Below are positions 26,828 to 35,282 of a DNA stretch of 64,000 bases, in pieces. Source of the stretch: an uncultured Muribaculaceae bacterium (GTDB lineage Bacteria > Bacteroidota > Bacteroidia > Bacteroidales > Muribaculaceae); NCBI GenBank assembly GCA_934675575.1, contig CAKUQQ010000002.1, positions 124,001 through 188,000 on the forward strand, read 5' to 3'. Within the stretch, counting starts at the first letter, position 1; the number at the start of each line of letters is the position of its first letter. A program made the translations under genes and the position numbers. The notes under the pieces were generated by a model. It was not told the origin of the DNA. It saw only the letters and a program-made list of their open reading frames with translations, and ran no database searches.

Positions 26828-27997
26828 TCAGTTGCTGCGTCTGCGTGTGGGATAGTTACGGTCTGAATTGTCGGCAGAACTCTGGTTCAGCTTCTTGCTG
26901 CCCGACTTTGTGGTCTGAGCACCATTGCTCTTGTTTGCTGCGTCAAGGGCTGCTTTCAAGCTGTCTTTGCGAGCTTTTTCCTGTTTCTGCTTTACAATTT
27001 TTTCTTGCTGTTTCTTCTCCTCGGCACGCTTCTTCTGCAATTCCTTTTGCAATTCTCGTTGGCGTTCCTGATTTTCCTTATTAAGTTTTTCTTGTTTTTT
27101 TGCGCGTTCCTTGGCAAGCTCTTGGGCACGTTTTTGTGCTTCTTCTTGCTCTTTCAGCTTTTTCTCAAGCTCTTTTTTCTCCTTTTTCGAGAGTTTCTTG
27201 CCATTGTCGGCACTGCTGTTGCCAATCTTTGGCACCGATTTCACGGTTTCTATTTCTTCCACAATGCTGTGGTTGCGGCGTTGTGGCCTTATCCTCTTGC
27301 CGCGCATCAATATGTCATTCACCGTGTAGCCTTTATTGAAACGGCACAAATCCACATGGGCATCAATGCCCTGAATTTGTCCACGGTCAGAAAACTGCCA
27401 CAAAATCCACTTGGCACCATTCGTCAGCTGTGGCTCCGAGGTGGCATAGCGCGCTATAAACAGCGGATAACTCGAAAACATGGAAGCAAGATAACTGTTG
27501 AAGAATGAGCTGCTGGTGTAAATCATGGGCCGACAGCCATAATAGTCCTCAAGCAGGTCGGCAAAGGCTTTCACGCTGTCGCGAAGCTGCTGCGGTGTCC
27601 ACCCGCGCTTTGTCTCAACGTCGATTAGCGGCACGAGGTCTTGCTCCGACTTCTTAACAACGCGCGTGAAATTGTCAAACTGGTCTTTAATGGTCGATGT
27701 GGTGCGCAGAAAGTGGTAGCTGCCCACCCTCACGCCATGACGGCGCGCGTTCTCTATATTGATGCGATAGTGGCGCGAAGTGAGGGTTGCGCCCTCAGTG
27801 GCTTTGACGTACACAAACTTTATTTTGCTGTCGTGAGAAGTGGCACTCCAATCAATGTCTTTCTGATAGCTCGAAACATCGATGCCATCATACACAAGGT
27901 CGTCCATCTCACTGTCGTCGATGTCGATTTGCCTTGGAGCGGAAAAACCTACTGACGACAAAAGCAACGACAAGAAAATGAACAAATATAATCGCAT
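26828..27997 (-). CDS. GH25 lysozyme, copy A, with long charged coiled-coil tail
   Basis: A 389-residue secreted muramidase. After a signal peptide the GH25 barrel runs from LVYDGIDVSSYQKDIDW through LVPLIDVETKRG (catalytic dyad) to GIDAHVDLCRFNKG. From about residue 235 a Lys/Glu/Gln-rich segment follows, with many KEKKELEKKLKEQ-type heptads, which should form a long coiled coil. It ends in a Ser/Asn-rich basic tail. The coiled coil has no counterpart in copy B and could tether the enzyme to the wall or a partner. The ATG at 27997 is used; the TTG five codons earlier is less likely. A minus-7 box lies at 28027. Confidence 0.85.
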   Translation of the reverse strand: MRLYLFIFLSLLLSSVGFSAPRQIDIDDSEMDDLVYDGIDVSSYQKDIDWSATSHDSKIKFVYVKATEGATLTSRHYRINIENARRHGVRVGSYHFLRTTSTIKDQFDNFTRVVKKSEQDLVPLIDVETKRGWTPQQLRDSVKAFADLLEDYYGCRPMIYTSSSFFNSYLASMFSSYPLFIARYATSEPQLTNGAKWILWQFSDRGQIQGIDAHVDLCRFNKGYTVNDILMRGKRIRPQRRNHSIVEEIETVKSVPKIGNSSADNGKKLSKKEKKELEKKLKEQEEAQKRAQELAKERAKKQEKLNKENQERQRELQKELQKKRAEEKKQQEKIVKQKQEKARKDSLKAALDAANKSNGAQTTKSGSKKLNQSSADNSDRNYPTRRRSN

Positions 27998-28026
27998 AGT
28001 CTGTAATCTCAATAATTTGTGGATTA

Positions 28027-28034
28027 CAAAGTTA
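28027..28034 (-). promoter_or_regulatory. Minus-7 box of lysozyme copy A
   Basis: On the minus strand, TAACTTTG (28034 to 28027) is an exact TAnnTTTG, 30 bp before the ATG at 27997. A minus-33 TTTG is not at the usual distance. Confidence 0.45.
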
Positions 28035-28131
28035 GCAATAAACTTGAAAAAACGGTTGTTGCCAAAGTCAAAAATAGTTTAAAAATCAGGCTCAAAACCC
28101 TGTTTTGCCGCTTTCACGAGCGAGTGGCAAG

Positions 28132-29628
28132 TCACTTTTTGAAGTGGCGGCCTACGACAGGCAAATGCGACAGCGGAAAGTCGCGTTTCACAATCATTGC
28201 CACAAAGGCTGCTATGAGCACTGTGTTAAGCGCAATGGCTGCAGCCGTGGGCAAATTGGCGTTGGCAAGCGTGATGCAACCAAACAGCACTGCAGCCACC
28301 ACCGTATAGAGAGAGATTTCCTTCAGCGGATAGTTGATTGGATAGTATTTTTGACCGAAGAAGTAACTCACTACCATGCTCACGGCATAGCTCACAAATC
28401 CTGCCCAGGCACAAGCCCAGTAGCTGAAGCGCGGAATGAACACTATATCCACAGCAATCAGCACCACAGCTCCCAAGCCAGAGAAATATGCGCCCCAAAT
28501 GGTTCGGTCTGTGAGCTTGTACCAGAAACTAAGGTTAAAGAATATGCCAAACATTATTTCGGCAGCCATCACTATTGGCACTATCTCAAGTCCTTCCCAG
28601 TAGGTGCGCCCCACGATGTGGCGCAAAATGTCCATATAACCCATCACGCACAAAAATGCAAGGAGCGTGAAAATTATATAGAATTTCATTGCCTTGGCGT
28701 ATGTGGTCTTATTGTCTGTGTCGTTGGAGCGGCCAAACACAAAGGGCTCATAGGCATAGCGGAAAGCCTGCGTTATCATGACCATAATCATGGCTATCTT
28801 GATGCACGCGCCATATATGCCAAGCTGCGTGCGTGCGTCGGCCGTAGAGCCGTCAAACATATAAGGGAATATGATTTGTGAAGCCGTCTGGTTCAACTGT
28901 CCTGCCACGCCCATCACAAGCAGCGGCCATGTGTAGCGCAACATGCGTTTGCAAAGCTGCCAGTCGAAACCAAAGCGAAATCCTTTCAGCTCCTTCCACA
29001 AGAAAAGCAACGTGGCCACCGAGCAAAACATGTTGATGTAAAACACCCAAGCCACATCGAGTGTGAAGTTGGCATCATATATGCCCAGAGGATTAATCTT
29101 GAAATATGGCAATATCACAAGATATAGCAGATTGAGCACTATGTTGAGCACTATGTTGAGCATCTTGAGCGCGGCAAACTTCCATGGGCGGTGCTTGCAC
29201 CGCAGATAGGCAAACGGTATTGCCGTAAACGCATCGATAGCCACAGTGGTGTACATGACCATGATGTAGGCAGGGTGGTCGGCGTAGCCAAGCCATGAGG
29301 CTATCGTAGAGCCAAAAAGCAGCACTACCACTGCGAAAAGCAGCGATGTGGTGCCAACGGTGGCAAGCGTGGTGGAATACACCTTTTCCGGACGTTCGCC
29401 AGCCTTGTTCATAAAGCGGAAGAACGTGGTTTCCATGCCATAGGTGAGAATAATTATCAGCAGTGCCACATAGGCATACACGTTGGTGATTATTCCATAT
29501 TGACCGCCGGCAGCGGTAAACTTAGCGGTTTGTATTGGCACAAGCAGATAGTTGATGAACCTGGCCATAATGCTGCTAAGTCCATATATCGCCGTGTCTT
29601 TGGCAAGAGATTTTAAATTTGCAGTCAC
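28132..29628 (-). CDS. Polysaccharide flippase (Wzx/MOP superfamily)
   Basis: An inner-membrane protein of about 498 residues with roughly 14 hydrophobic segments; it starts NLKSLAKDTAIYGLSSIMARF, the usual beginning of Bacteroidetes flippases. It should move lipid-linked glycans across the membrane. There is no ATG near the start. The GTG at 29628 (residue 1 of VTANLKSL) fits the family N-terminus best. A TTG at 29691 would add 21 charged residues that overlap nothing. The gene follows ruvB closely on the same strand, an arrangement I believe occurs in other Bacteroidetes, although the products are unrelated. Confidence 0.8.
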   Translation of the reverse strand: MTANLKSLAKDTAIYGLSSIMARFINYLLVPIQTAKFTAAGGQYGIITNVYAYVALLIIILTYGMETTFFRFMNKAGERPEKVYSTTLATVGTTSLLFAVVVLLFGSTIASWLGYADHPAYIMVMYTTVAIDAFTAIPFAYLRCKHRPWKFAALKMLNIVLNIVLNLLYLVILPYFKINPLGIYDANFTLDVAWVFYINMFCSVATLLFLWKELKGFRFGFDWQLCKRMLRYTWPLLVMGVAGQLNQTASQIIFPYMFDGSTADARTQLGIYGACIKIAMIMVMITQAFRYAYEPFVFGRSNDTDNKTTYAKAMKFYIIFTLLAFLCVMGYMDILRHIVGRTYWEGLEIVPIVMAAEIMFGIFFNLSFWYKLTDRTIWGAYFSGLGAVVLIAVDIVFIPRFSYWACAWAGFVSYAVSMVVSYFFGQKYYPINYPLKEISLYTVVAAVLFGCITLANANLPTAAAIALNTVLIAAFVAMIVKRDFPLSHLPVVGRHFKK

Positions 29629-29705
29629 TTTACTCTTCTTTTTATGTTTTGCGTGTGTGGGTTTATTGCATTTTGAAGAGATAGATTTCAACGATAAGCA
29701 ACATT

Positions 29706-30737
29706 TTAGTCGCAGTCGTCAAACAAACTCTTCTGAACGGATTCTCGCCTGCGGTGCAAATGCTTATAAGCAAGGTCGGTCACCTCGCGTCCGCGTGGTG
29801 TGCGCATAATGAAGCCCTCTTGAATCAAGTATGGCTCATACACCTCCTCTATGGTGCCTGGGTCCTCGCTCATGGCCGTGGCTATTGTGCCTATGCCCAC
29901 AGGGCCGCCATGAAACTTGTCGATGATTGTGAGCAAAATTTTGTTGTCTATTTCATCAAGTCCATATTGGTCTATGTTGAGCGACTCAAGCGAGTATCTG
30001 GCTATGTCGCAATCAATGCGACCTGAGCCTTTGACCTGTGCAAAGTCGCGCACACGTCTGAGCAGAGAGTTTGCCACACGCGGTGTGCCTCGGCTGCGGC
30101 GTGCTATTTCGAGTGCGGCATCGTCATAGATTGGCACATCAAGCAAGTGTGCCGAGCGCTTCACAATGCCGGTCAACACCTCATGGTCATAATACTCCAA
30201 GTGGCAGTTTATGCCAAAACGCGCGCGCAAAGGCGATGTGAGAAGTCCGCTTCGAGTGGTTGCGCCTATCAGTGTGAATGGGGCGAGCGACAACTGCACC
30301 GAGCGTGCGCCAGGGCCTTTGTCTATCATTATGTCTATGCGGTAGTCCTCCATGGCAGAATACAGATATTCCTCCACTTCGGGGCTGAGACGGTGTATCT
30401 CGTCGATGAAAAGCACATCATTTTCTTCAAGTGATGTCAAAATTCCAGCCAAATCGCCAGGTTTGTCAAGCACCGGCCCAGAAGTCACCTTGAAGCCCAC
30501 ACCAAGCTCATTGGCAATGATGTTTGACAAAGTGGTTTTGCCCAAACCCGGAGGGCCGTGAAAGAGTATGTGGTCAAGTGCCTCGCCGCGCATTTTGGCA
30601 GCTTTGACAAACACCCTCAAGTTCTCAATGATTTTGTCCTGTCCGGCAAAATCAGAAAACAACTTGGGGCGCAAGGCTTTCTCAAACTCCTTGTCGGCAC
30701 TGGCTCTTTCGTTGTGTATGTCAAAATCTTCGTACAT
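29706..30737 (-). CDS. ruvB: Holliday junction helicase RuvB
   Basis: A 343-residue AAA+ ring motor for branch migration with RuvA. Walker A is GPPGLGKT (61-68), Walker [12 protein letters not shown], sensor 1 LIGATTRSG. The arginine finger is in SPLRARFG. The C-terminal winged helix carries [16 protein letters not shown]. The protein is complete. The ATG at 30737 is chosen over the ATG three codons upstream because it starts [13 protein letters not shown]. RuvA and RuvC are not in the window. Confidence 0.96.
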   Translation of the reverse strand: MYEDFDIHNERASADKEFEKALRPKLFSDFAGQDKIIENLRVFVKAAKMRGEALDHILFHGPPGLGKTTLSNIIANELGVGFKVTSGPVLDKPGDLAGILTSLEENDVLFIDEIHRLSPEVEEYLYSAMEDYRIDIMIDKGPGARSVQLSLAPFTLIGATTRSGLLTSPLRARFGINCHLEYYDHEVLTGIVKRSAHLLDVPIYDDAALEIARRSRGTPRVANSLLRRVRDFAQVKGSGRIDCDIARYSLESLNIDQYGLDEIDNKILLTIIDKFHGGPVGIGTIATAMSEDPGTIEEVYEPYLIQEGFIMRTPRGREVTDLAYKHLHRRRESVQKSLFDDCD

Positions 30738-30743
30738 GATGTG

Positions 30744-30751
30744 CAAAAGTA
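30744..30751 (-). promoter_or_regulatory. Minus-7 box directly before ruvB
   Basis: On the minus strand, TACTTTTG (30751 to 30744) matches TAnnTTTG exactly and ends only 6 bp before the ATG. If used, the ruvB message would have almost no leader. A TTTG at 30767-30764 is 12 bp upstream, closer than the usual 19-23. Confidence 0.4.
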
Positions 30752-30810
30752 ATAATAATTAGTCAAACTGCGAACACGTTACGCACCCGCGCCCACTTTT
30801 AGGCAACCCA

Positions 30811-30866
30811 AAACAAAAAGAGCAGAATTTTCAGCTATAACCTTGCCGGCTATTTGAAAATTCTGC
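30811..30866 (-). terminator. Terminator of the FKBP operon
   Basis: GCAGAATTTTCA (30822-30833) and TGAAAATTCTGC (30855-30866) are 12-bp perfect inverted arms. On the minus strand the stem is followed by CTCTTTTTGTTTTGG. It lies just after the last FKBP gene. Confidence 0.75.
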
Positions 30867-30932
30867 CCAAAATATATTTTTGCCTGTTTCATGAATGAGC
30901 CGACAGCGCGGCTTCACCCATTTCAAGTGGCA

Positions 30933-31694
30933 TCACTTAATCTCCACAGCCTCTATGTCGTAGATTAGGGTCTCGTTGGGCTTGATGCTGCCCTGTCCCT
31001 GTATGCCGTATGCCATGTGTGGCGGTATGATAACATGCAACTTCTCTCCAGGGCTCATCATCATCAGAGCCTCGGCAAAACCCGGAATCACAGTGCGCAA
31101 GTGTATGGTGCGTATCTGGTTTCCGGTCTCGTCAAACGTAGAGCCGTCTATATGTGTAGCCTTGTAGCGCACCAAAATAGCATCGTCGCGCTTAAAAGTC
31201 TTGCCGTTGCCCGGTTTCTCCACTTTGTAGATTAAACCCGTGGGGGTGAACTTCAAAGCCTTGTCGGCACTCAGCTGCTTGGCCACAAACTCATCGCCGG
31301 CCTTGCGGTTTTTCTCGATTTCGGGGCGTTTTTCCAGTCCAGTGAAATGCGACTTTTCAAGATACACAACTGCTTTCGACAGCATTTCCTGCAATCCTTG
31401 GGGCGAAACCACCGAATCAACTCGCATAGCATTAACACACGCTTGCGAGAACAGTGCCGTGTCAACCGTTGTGTTATAGCGGCTTTTAAGTCCTTTTACA
31501 AGGAAATCACGCGTAAACTCAATGGAGTCGGAATTGTTTTTGAGCGCATAGCCATAGATTTCACCGAATGCAGCCGACACCGAGTCGTCGGGTGTGTAGT
31601 TGCGTTCTGCCGTGCCCTCGGTTTTGTTGCCGTTGCACGACGTTGCAGCAAGCATAGCCATTGCCACAAGTGCGATAGAGAGAATTTGTTTCAT
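30933..31694 (-). CDS. FKBP-type peptidyl-prolyl isomerase lipoprotein, copy 4
   Basis: A 253-residue exported isomerase with a lipobox (AATSC, Cys20) after MKQILSIALVAMAML. The N-terminal half is the helical FkpA-like dimerisation region (DSVSAAFGEIYGYALKN). The FKBP fold begins near FTPTGLIYKVEKPGNG and carries VRYKATHIDGSTFDET and IPPHMAYG. The active-site Trp of classical FKBPs (VIxGW) is Phe here (VIPGF), as in copies 2 and 3. It is the last gene of the four-gene run and is followed by a strong terminator. Confidence 0.85.
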   Translation of the reverse strand: MKQILSIALVAMAMLAATSCNGNKTEGTAERNYTPDDSVSAAFGEIYGYALKNNSDSIEFTRDFLVKGLKSRYNTTVDTALFSQACVNAMRVDSVVSPQGLQEMLSKAVVYLEKSHFTGLEKRPEIEKNRKAGDEFVAKQLSADKALKFTPTGLIYKVEKPGNGKTFKRDDAILVRYKATHIDGSTFDETGNQIRTIHLRTVIPGFAEALMMMSPGEKLHVIIPPHMAYGIQGQGSIKPNETLIYDIEAVEIK

Positions 31695-31742
31695 AACTGC
31701 TTATGGTTTTTGTTTTGTGTTAATGTCGCTATGTTGTGGTGC

Positions 31743-32606
31743 TCATTTCTTAGGAGCTTCCTTGTCTTCCTTTTTCTCCGGAGCAAGTCCATAAGTCTCG
31801 ATGTCGAACACAAGCGTTTCGTTTGCCTTGATTGCACCGCCTGCACCATTGAGGCCATAGGCGAGTTCGCTCGGAATCACCACGCGCATCTTGCTGCCCG
31901 GCTTCATGAGCAGCATTGCCTCCTTGAAGCCAGGAATCATCTGGCCAGGGCGCAATTCTATTGTGTCGTTGGCTTGGTCAAACACCGAGCCATCTACGTG
32001 CATGCCCTTATACTTCATGCGCACTTCGTCAGTCTCCTTGAAGTTTGCGCCAGAGCCTTTTGCCGTTTCCTTGTAAAGAAGGCCTGAAGCCGTTTTCGCA
32101 AATTTCTTGTCGGCCTTGAGCAGTGAGTCAACGTAGGCCTTGCCGGCTTTCTTGTTTTTCAGAGCCACAGGGTCATTTGCCTTGGTCATGGCACTCACGC
32201 GCTTTATGTCAGCACCAAGTTGGTTGCTCATAGCCATGAGCTGCTCGCGGCTCAGCTTTGCTGTGTCGTTGAGAGCCTTTATCATTTCTTGTGCAAAAAG
32301 GTCTTTGTTGAGCGTCAAGTTGTCGCTTTCTTTGGCTTTGCGCACTTGCTGCAGCAAGCTCATGCCAAACTCTATTCCGTTGAGGTAGCTGGCATTGGTT
32401 GTGTCAATGGCCATCATCATGTTAAGACCCTTGATAAATTCCGCCTTGTTAAGATTCATGCTTGGGTTGGCCTTGAAGCTTTCACCCATCATTTTGCCAT
32501 ATTGACGGCTGAGAGAGTCTTCTGATGCCTTGGTGTTAACCTGTGCATTTGCCATTTGTCCGCCCATGGCCAGAATTGCCACGGCAGCAATTAAAATTTT
32601 CTTCAT
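31743..32606 (-). CDS. FKBP-type peptidyl-prolyl isomerase, periplasmic, copy 3
   Basis: A 287-residue isomerase with a type I signal peptide (MKKILIAAVAILAMGGQMANA) and no lipobox, so it should be soluble in the periplasm. The helical half has SLSRQYGKMMGESFKANPSMNL. The FKBP domain has MKYKGMHVDGSVFDQ, the Trp-to-Phe change in MIPGF and IPSELAYG. A Lys-rich tail (EKKEDKEAPKK) is specific to this copy. The ATG at 32606 follows a likely leader; a longer upstream frame is not a signal peptide. The spacing to copy 4 is 48 bp. Confidence 0.85.
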   Translation of the reverse strand: MKKILIAAVAILAMGGQMANAQVNTKASEDSLSRQYGKMMGESFKANPSMNLNKAEFIKGLNMMMAIDTTNASYLNGIEFGMSLLQQVRKAKESDNLTLNKDLFAQEMIKALNDTAKLSREQLMAMSNQLGADIKRVSAMTKANDPVALKNKKAGKAYVDSLLKADKKFAKTASGLLYKETAKGSGANFKETDEVRMKYKGMHVDGSVFDQANDTIELRPGQMIPGFKEAMLLMKPGSKMRVVIPSELAYGLNGAGGAIKANETLVFDIETYGLAPEKKEDKEAPKK

Positions 32607-32758
32607 TTCAAATCTAAAGTAAGTCAAATTTTTAAAATTTCTTTTTCTCAAAATTAGTGCATTACGCTCTAACAGCAAAATAATTCACTTTTTTTATAAT
32701 CTGCCACGCACTGGTGGTAGCCTTTTGCCTCACGCCATGCCGTCGGCTGGCATTAAAC

Positions 32759-32796
32759 AAAGAGGCTTCTGCAACGGTCGGTGCAGAAGCCTCTTT
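32759..32796. terminator. Long perfect hairpin between FKBP copies 2 and 3
   Basis: AAAGAGGCTTCTGCA (32759-32773) and TGCAGAAGCCTCTTT (32782-32796) are 15-bp perfect arms around an 8-nt loop. On the minus strand (operon direction) the tail is GTTTAATG, so it may be a partial terminator or a processing site that lowers expression of copies 3 and 4. Confidence 0.6.
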
Positions 32797-32827
32797 GGCT
32801 ATATCTCAGTTTAGCGTGCTGTCGCTA

Positions 32828-33736
32828 TTACTTGTTGACAGGTGCGCCCTCCACTGGCTTGCCGTTGAGTTGGTCTTGGGCAGGCACACTTTGTTTTTGG
32901 AGTTGAACTGTCTCGATGTCGAACACAAGAGTTTCGTTAGGACCGATTGCACCGCTGCCGTTGCTGCCATAAGCTGCCTCGGCAGGAATCACGCAGTGCA
33001 CTTTGGCACCCGGGCTCATGAGTTGCAAAATCTCTGCGAATCCCGGAATCACACCGTCAACCGGCATTGGACGAGCTTCGTCACCTGACTCGTCAAACAC
33101 TTTACCGTCAATGTGAGTACCCTTGTACTTAATCATCACAATGTCGTTTTTACGGAATGTCTTGCCGTTACCCTCAGCAAGCACTTTGTAGATTGCTCCG
33201 CTTTGAGTCTTCTTGTACGACTTGTCGCTGCTGAGTTGCTTTGCAAGATATGCCTGGCCGTCCTTGAGGTTCTTTTGAGCCACAGGATCGTTGGCCTTAG
33301 CCTCTGCTGCTGCGCGTTCAAGCATAGGCATAATTTGAGCCTGAAGTGCTTGAAGTGCTTCTTGCGACATGGCAGAATCAGCATTGAATGCCTTGCGGAA
33401 ACTCTCAACGAATTTTCTCTTGTTGATGTTGATGCCAGACTGCTCTTTCACACCCTGGAACATCTGCATAACCTGCATACCTGCTTGAATACCCTGAAGA
33501 TACTCATCGTCGGAAGTGTCAGAGTTGACAATTAAATCAAAGCCTCGCATAAACGAAGTCTTGTTTGCCGATGAGTCTGACTGGAATTGAGCAGCCATGC
33601 CAGAGCCGTAGAGGTTACCCATGGCCTCGCTCACTGAGTCGGTGAGCGGAGTTGACTTCGCGCTGCCTTTCTTGTTGCAGCTCATGAATGAGCAAGCCAC
33701 GCAGGCAATGAGAAGCAATGAAAAGATTTTTTTCAT
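32828..33736 (-). CDS. FKBP-type peptidyl-prolyl isomerase lipoprotein, copy 2
   Basis: A 302-residue exported isomerase with a lipobox (MSC, Cys20) followed by NKKGSAKS. The helical half is longest in this copy (NLYGSGMAAQFQSDSSANKTSF). The FKBP domain carries IKYKGTHIDGKVFDESG, the changed VIPGF in place of VIxGW, and IPAEAAYGSNG. It ends in a short Pro/Gly/Asn-rich tail. It sits 52 bp after copy 1, the cytosolic paralogue. Confidence 0.87.
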   Translation of the reverse strand: MKKIFSLLLIACVACSFMSCNKKGSAKSTPLTDSVSEAMGNLYGSGMAAQFQSDSSANKTSFMRGFDLIVNSDTSDDEYLQGIQAGMQVMQMFQGVKEQSGININKRKFVESFRKAFNADSAMSQEALQALQAQIMPMLERAAAEAKANDPVAQKNLKDGQAYLAKQLSSDKSYKKTQSGAIYKVLAEGNGKTFRKNDIVMIKYKGTHIDGKVFDESGDEARPMPVDGVIPGFAEILQLMSPGAKVHCVIPAEAAYGSNGSGAIGPNETLVFDIETVQLQKQSVPAQDQLNGKPVEGAPVNK

Positions 33737-33788
33737 AATTTCTAAAATTATAGATTGAATTTATTTTTTTGTTTTTCCCTACTCGGAT

Positions 33789-34376
33789 TTATCCGTTTTT
33801 CTTAACCTTAAGCAACTGCACATCAAAAATGAGCGTTGAGTTTGGCTGAATTGGTCCAGAGCCGTGGCTGCCGTATGCAAGCTCGCTCGGTATGAAGAAG
33901 CGATAAGCAGCACCCTCTTTCATGAGCTGCAAACCCTCTACCCAGCCCGGAATCACCTGACCAACGCCAAAGGTGGCCGGTTCGCGACCTTCGGAGCTGT
34001 CAAACACGGTGCCGTCAATCAGTCGGCCTGTGTAGTGAACCGTAACTGCGTCGTTAGGGCCTGGCTGTGCGCCCTCGCCCTCTTTCACCACTTGATATTG
34101 CAAACCGCTTGCAGTCACTTTCACGCCCTCGGCTGTGGCATTTTTCTCAAGATATTCTTTGCCGGCCTTGGCATTGTATTCGGCTGCGGTTTTCTCAAGG
34201 TTTGAGAAATATTCGGTGATGATTTGTTTTGCTTCGTCGTAGCTCATCTTTTTCTCGCCGCCAGTGTAAACGGCACGAAGAGCCTCGGCGAAATCATCAA
34301 CATTCAAGTCTTTCACACCCGAACCAATGAAGTTGTTACCCATGCTCAGGCCTAATGCGTAGCTGATTTTGTCCAT
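33789..34376 (-). CDS. FKBP-type peptidyl-prolyl isomerase, FklB-like, copy 1
   Basis: A 195-residue isomerase without a signal peptide, so cytosolic. The N-terminal part (SYALGLSMGNNFIGSGVKDL) is the FklB/FkpA-type helical domain. The FKBP domain keeps all classical pocket residues: VHYTGRLIDGTVFDSS, VIPGWVEGLQLM with the pocket Trp, and IPSELAYGSHGSGPIQPNSTLIFDVQLL. It is the first gene of the leftward run and keeps the intact active site, unlike the three exported copies. Confidence 0.9.
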   Translation of the reverse strand: MDKISYALGLSMGNNFIGSGVKDLNVDDFAEALRAVYTGGEKKMSYDEAKQIITEYFSNLEKTAAEYNAKAGKEYLEKNATAEGVKVTASGLQYQVVKEGEGAQPGPNDAVTVHYTGRLIDGTVFDSSEGREPATFGVGQVIPGWVEGLQLMKEGAAYRFFIPSELAYGSHGSGPIQPNSTLIFDVQLLKVKKNG

Positions 34377-34446
34377 TTGTAATTATAGTGTACTGATGTT
34401 TTATATTATTTGTTTGTGTAAATAATTCTGTTACTTACTTGAATTG

Positions 34447-34454
34447 CAAAGGTA
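34447..34454 (-). promoter_or_regulatory. Minus-7 box of the FKBP operon
   Basis: On the minus strand, TACCTTTG (34454 to 34447) matches TAnnTTTG exactly, about 70 bp before the ATG at 34376. No minus-33 TTTG is evident. Confidence 0.45.
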
Positions 34455-34530
34455 GGACTATTTTTTAGTTTTTTGAGCCAACGCATAAAATATTTATTTA
34501 TAAATTCGCAGCAAGAAACAACAAAACCCT

Positions 34531-35241
34531 ATGTCGATGAAAAAGATTGTGATTTCTACCGGAGCCGGAATGAGCGCAGAGAGCGGCATGCCCACTTATC
34601 GCGACGCAGGCGGACTGTGGGAAAACTACCCTGTGATGCAGGTGGCAAGCCATGACGGATATTTGCAAAATCCGGCACTGATACACGACTTCTACAGCAA
34701 GATGCGCCAAAAATTGGCAACGAGCATTAAGCCCAATGTGGCCCACAAAATGCTTGCCGGGCTTGAAAACGATTTCGATGTGAGAATCATAACCCAAAAC
34801 GTTGACGACCTGCATGAACGTGCCGGCAGCAGCAATGTGCTCCACCTGCATGGCGAGCTGATGAAGGTGCGGTCTGAAAAACACCCCGACCGCGTGTATG
34901 AGCTGCCCTGTGACCAGCTGTCAGACAAAGGGCTCGTCACCACAGTCAACACCACCGACCCCTATGGCGACCATGTGCGCCCACACATAGTGTTTTTTGG
35001 AGAAGATGTGCCCAACTTCACACCTGCTGTGGAGCTTGTGGAGCAAGCCGACGTGTTTGTGGTAATAGGCACTTCGCTTGTGGTCTATCCGGCAGCGGCA
35101 CTTCTCAACTATGTGAAAAGCGACACTCCCATCTACTACATCGACCCTAAGCCTGTGGCAGTGTCGCCAGCAGTGCACGTGATAGCCAAGAAGGCAAGCG
35201 AGGGCGTGGCCGACCTTATCGAGATTCTGAAAAATTCTTGA
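34531..35241 (+). CDS. Sir2-family NAD-dependent deacylase lacking zinc cysteines
   Basis: A 236-residue sirtuin. NAD is bound by GAGMSAESG (11-19) and TQNVDD (88-93); the catalytic His is H107 in HLHGEL. The zinc-ribbon region, which in most sirtuins has two CxxC pairs, has none (VRSEKHPDRVYELPCDQLSD has only one Cys). The acyl-pocket motif reads FYSKMRQ (Y55, M58, R59), so the Tyr of the class III Y-x-x-R motif is kept but the Arg is shifted by one. The acyl preference is therefore uncertain. The divergent FKBP operon is upstream. Confidence 0.8.
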   Translation: MSMKKIVISTGAGMSAESGMPTYRDAGGLWENYPVMQVASHDGYLQNPALIHDFYSKMRQKLATSIKPNVAHKMLAGLENDFDVRIITQNVDDLHERAGSSNVLHLHGELMKVRSEKHPDRVYELPCDQLSDKGLVTTVNTTDPYGDHVRPHIVFFGEDVPNFTPAVELVEQADVFVVIGTSLVVYPAAALLNYVKSDTPIYYIDPKPVAVSPAVHVIAKKASEGVADLIEILKNS

Positions 35242-35282
35242 TTCTTTATTTTTAAGCGAGAAATTGCAGAAATGCAAAAAGC

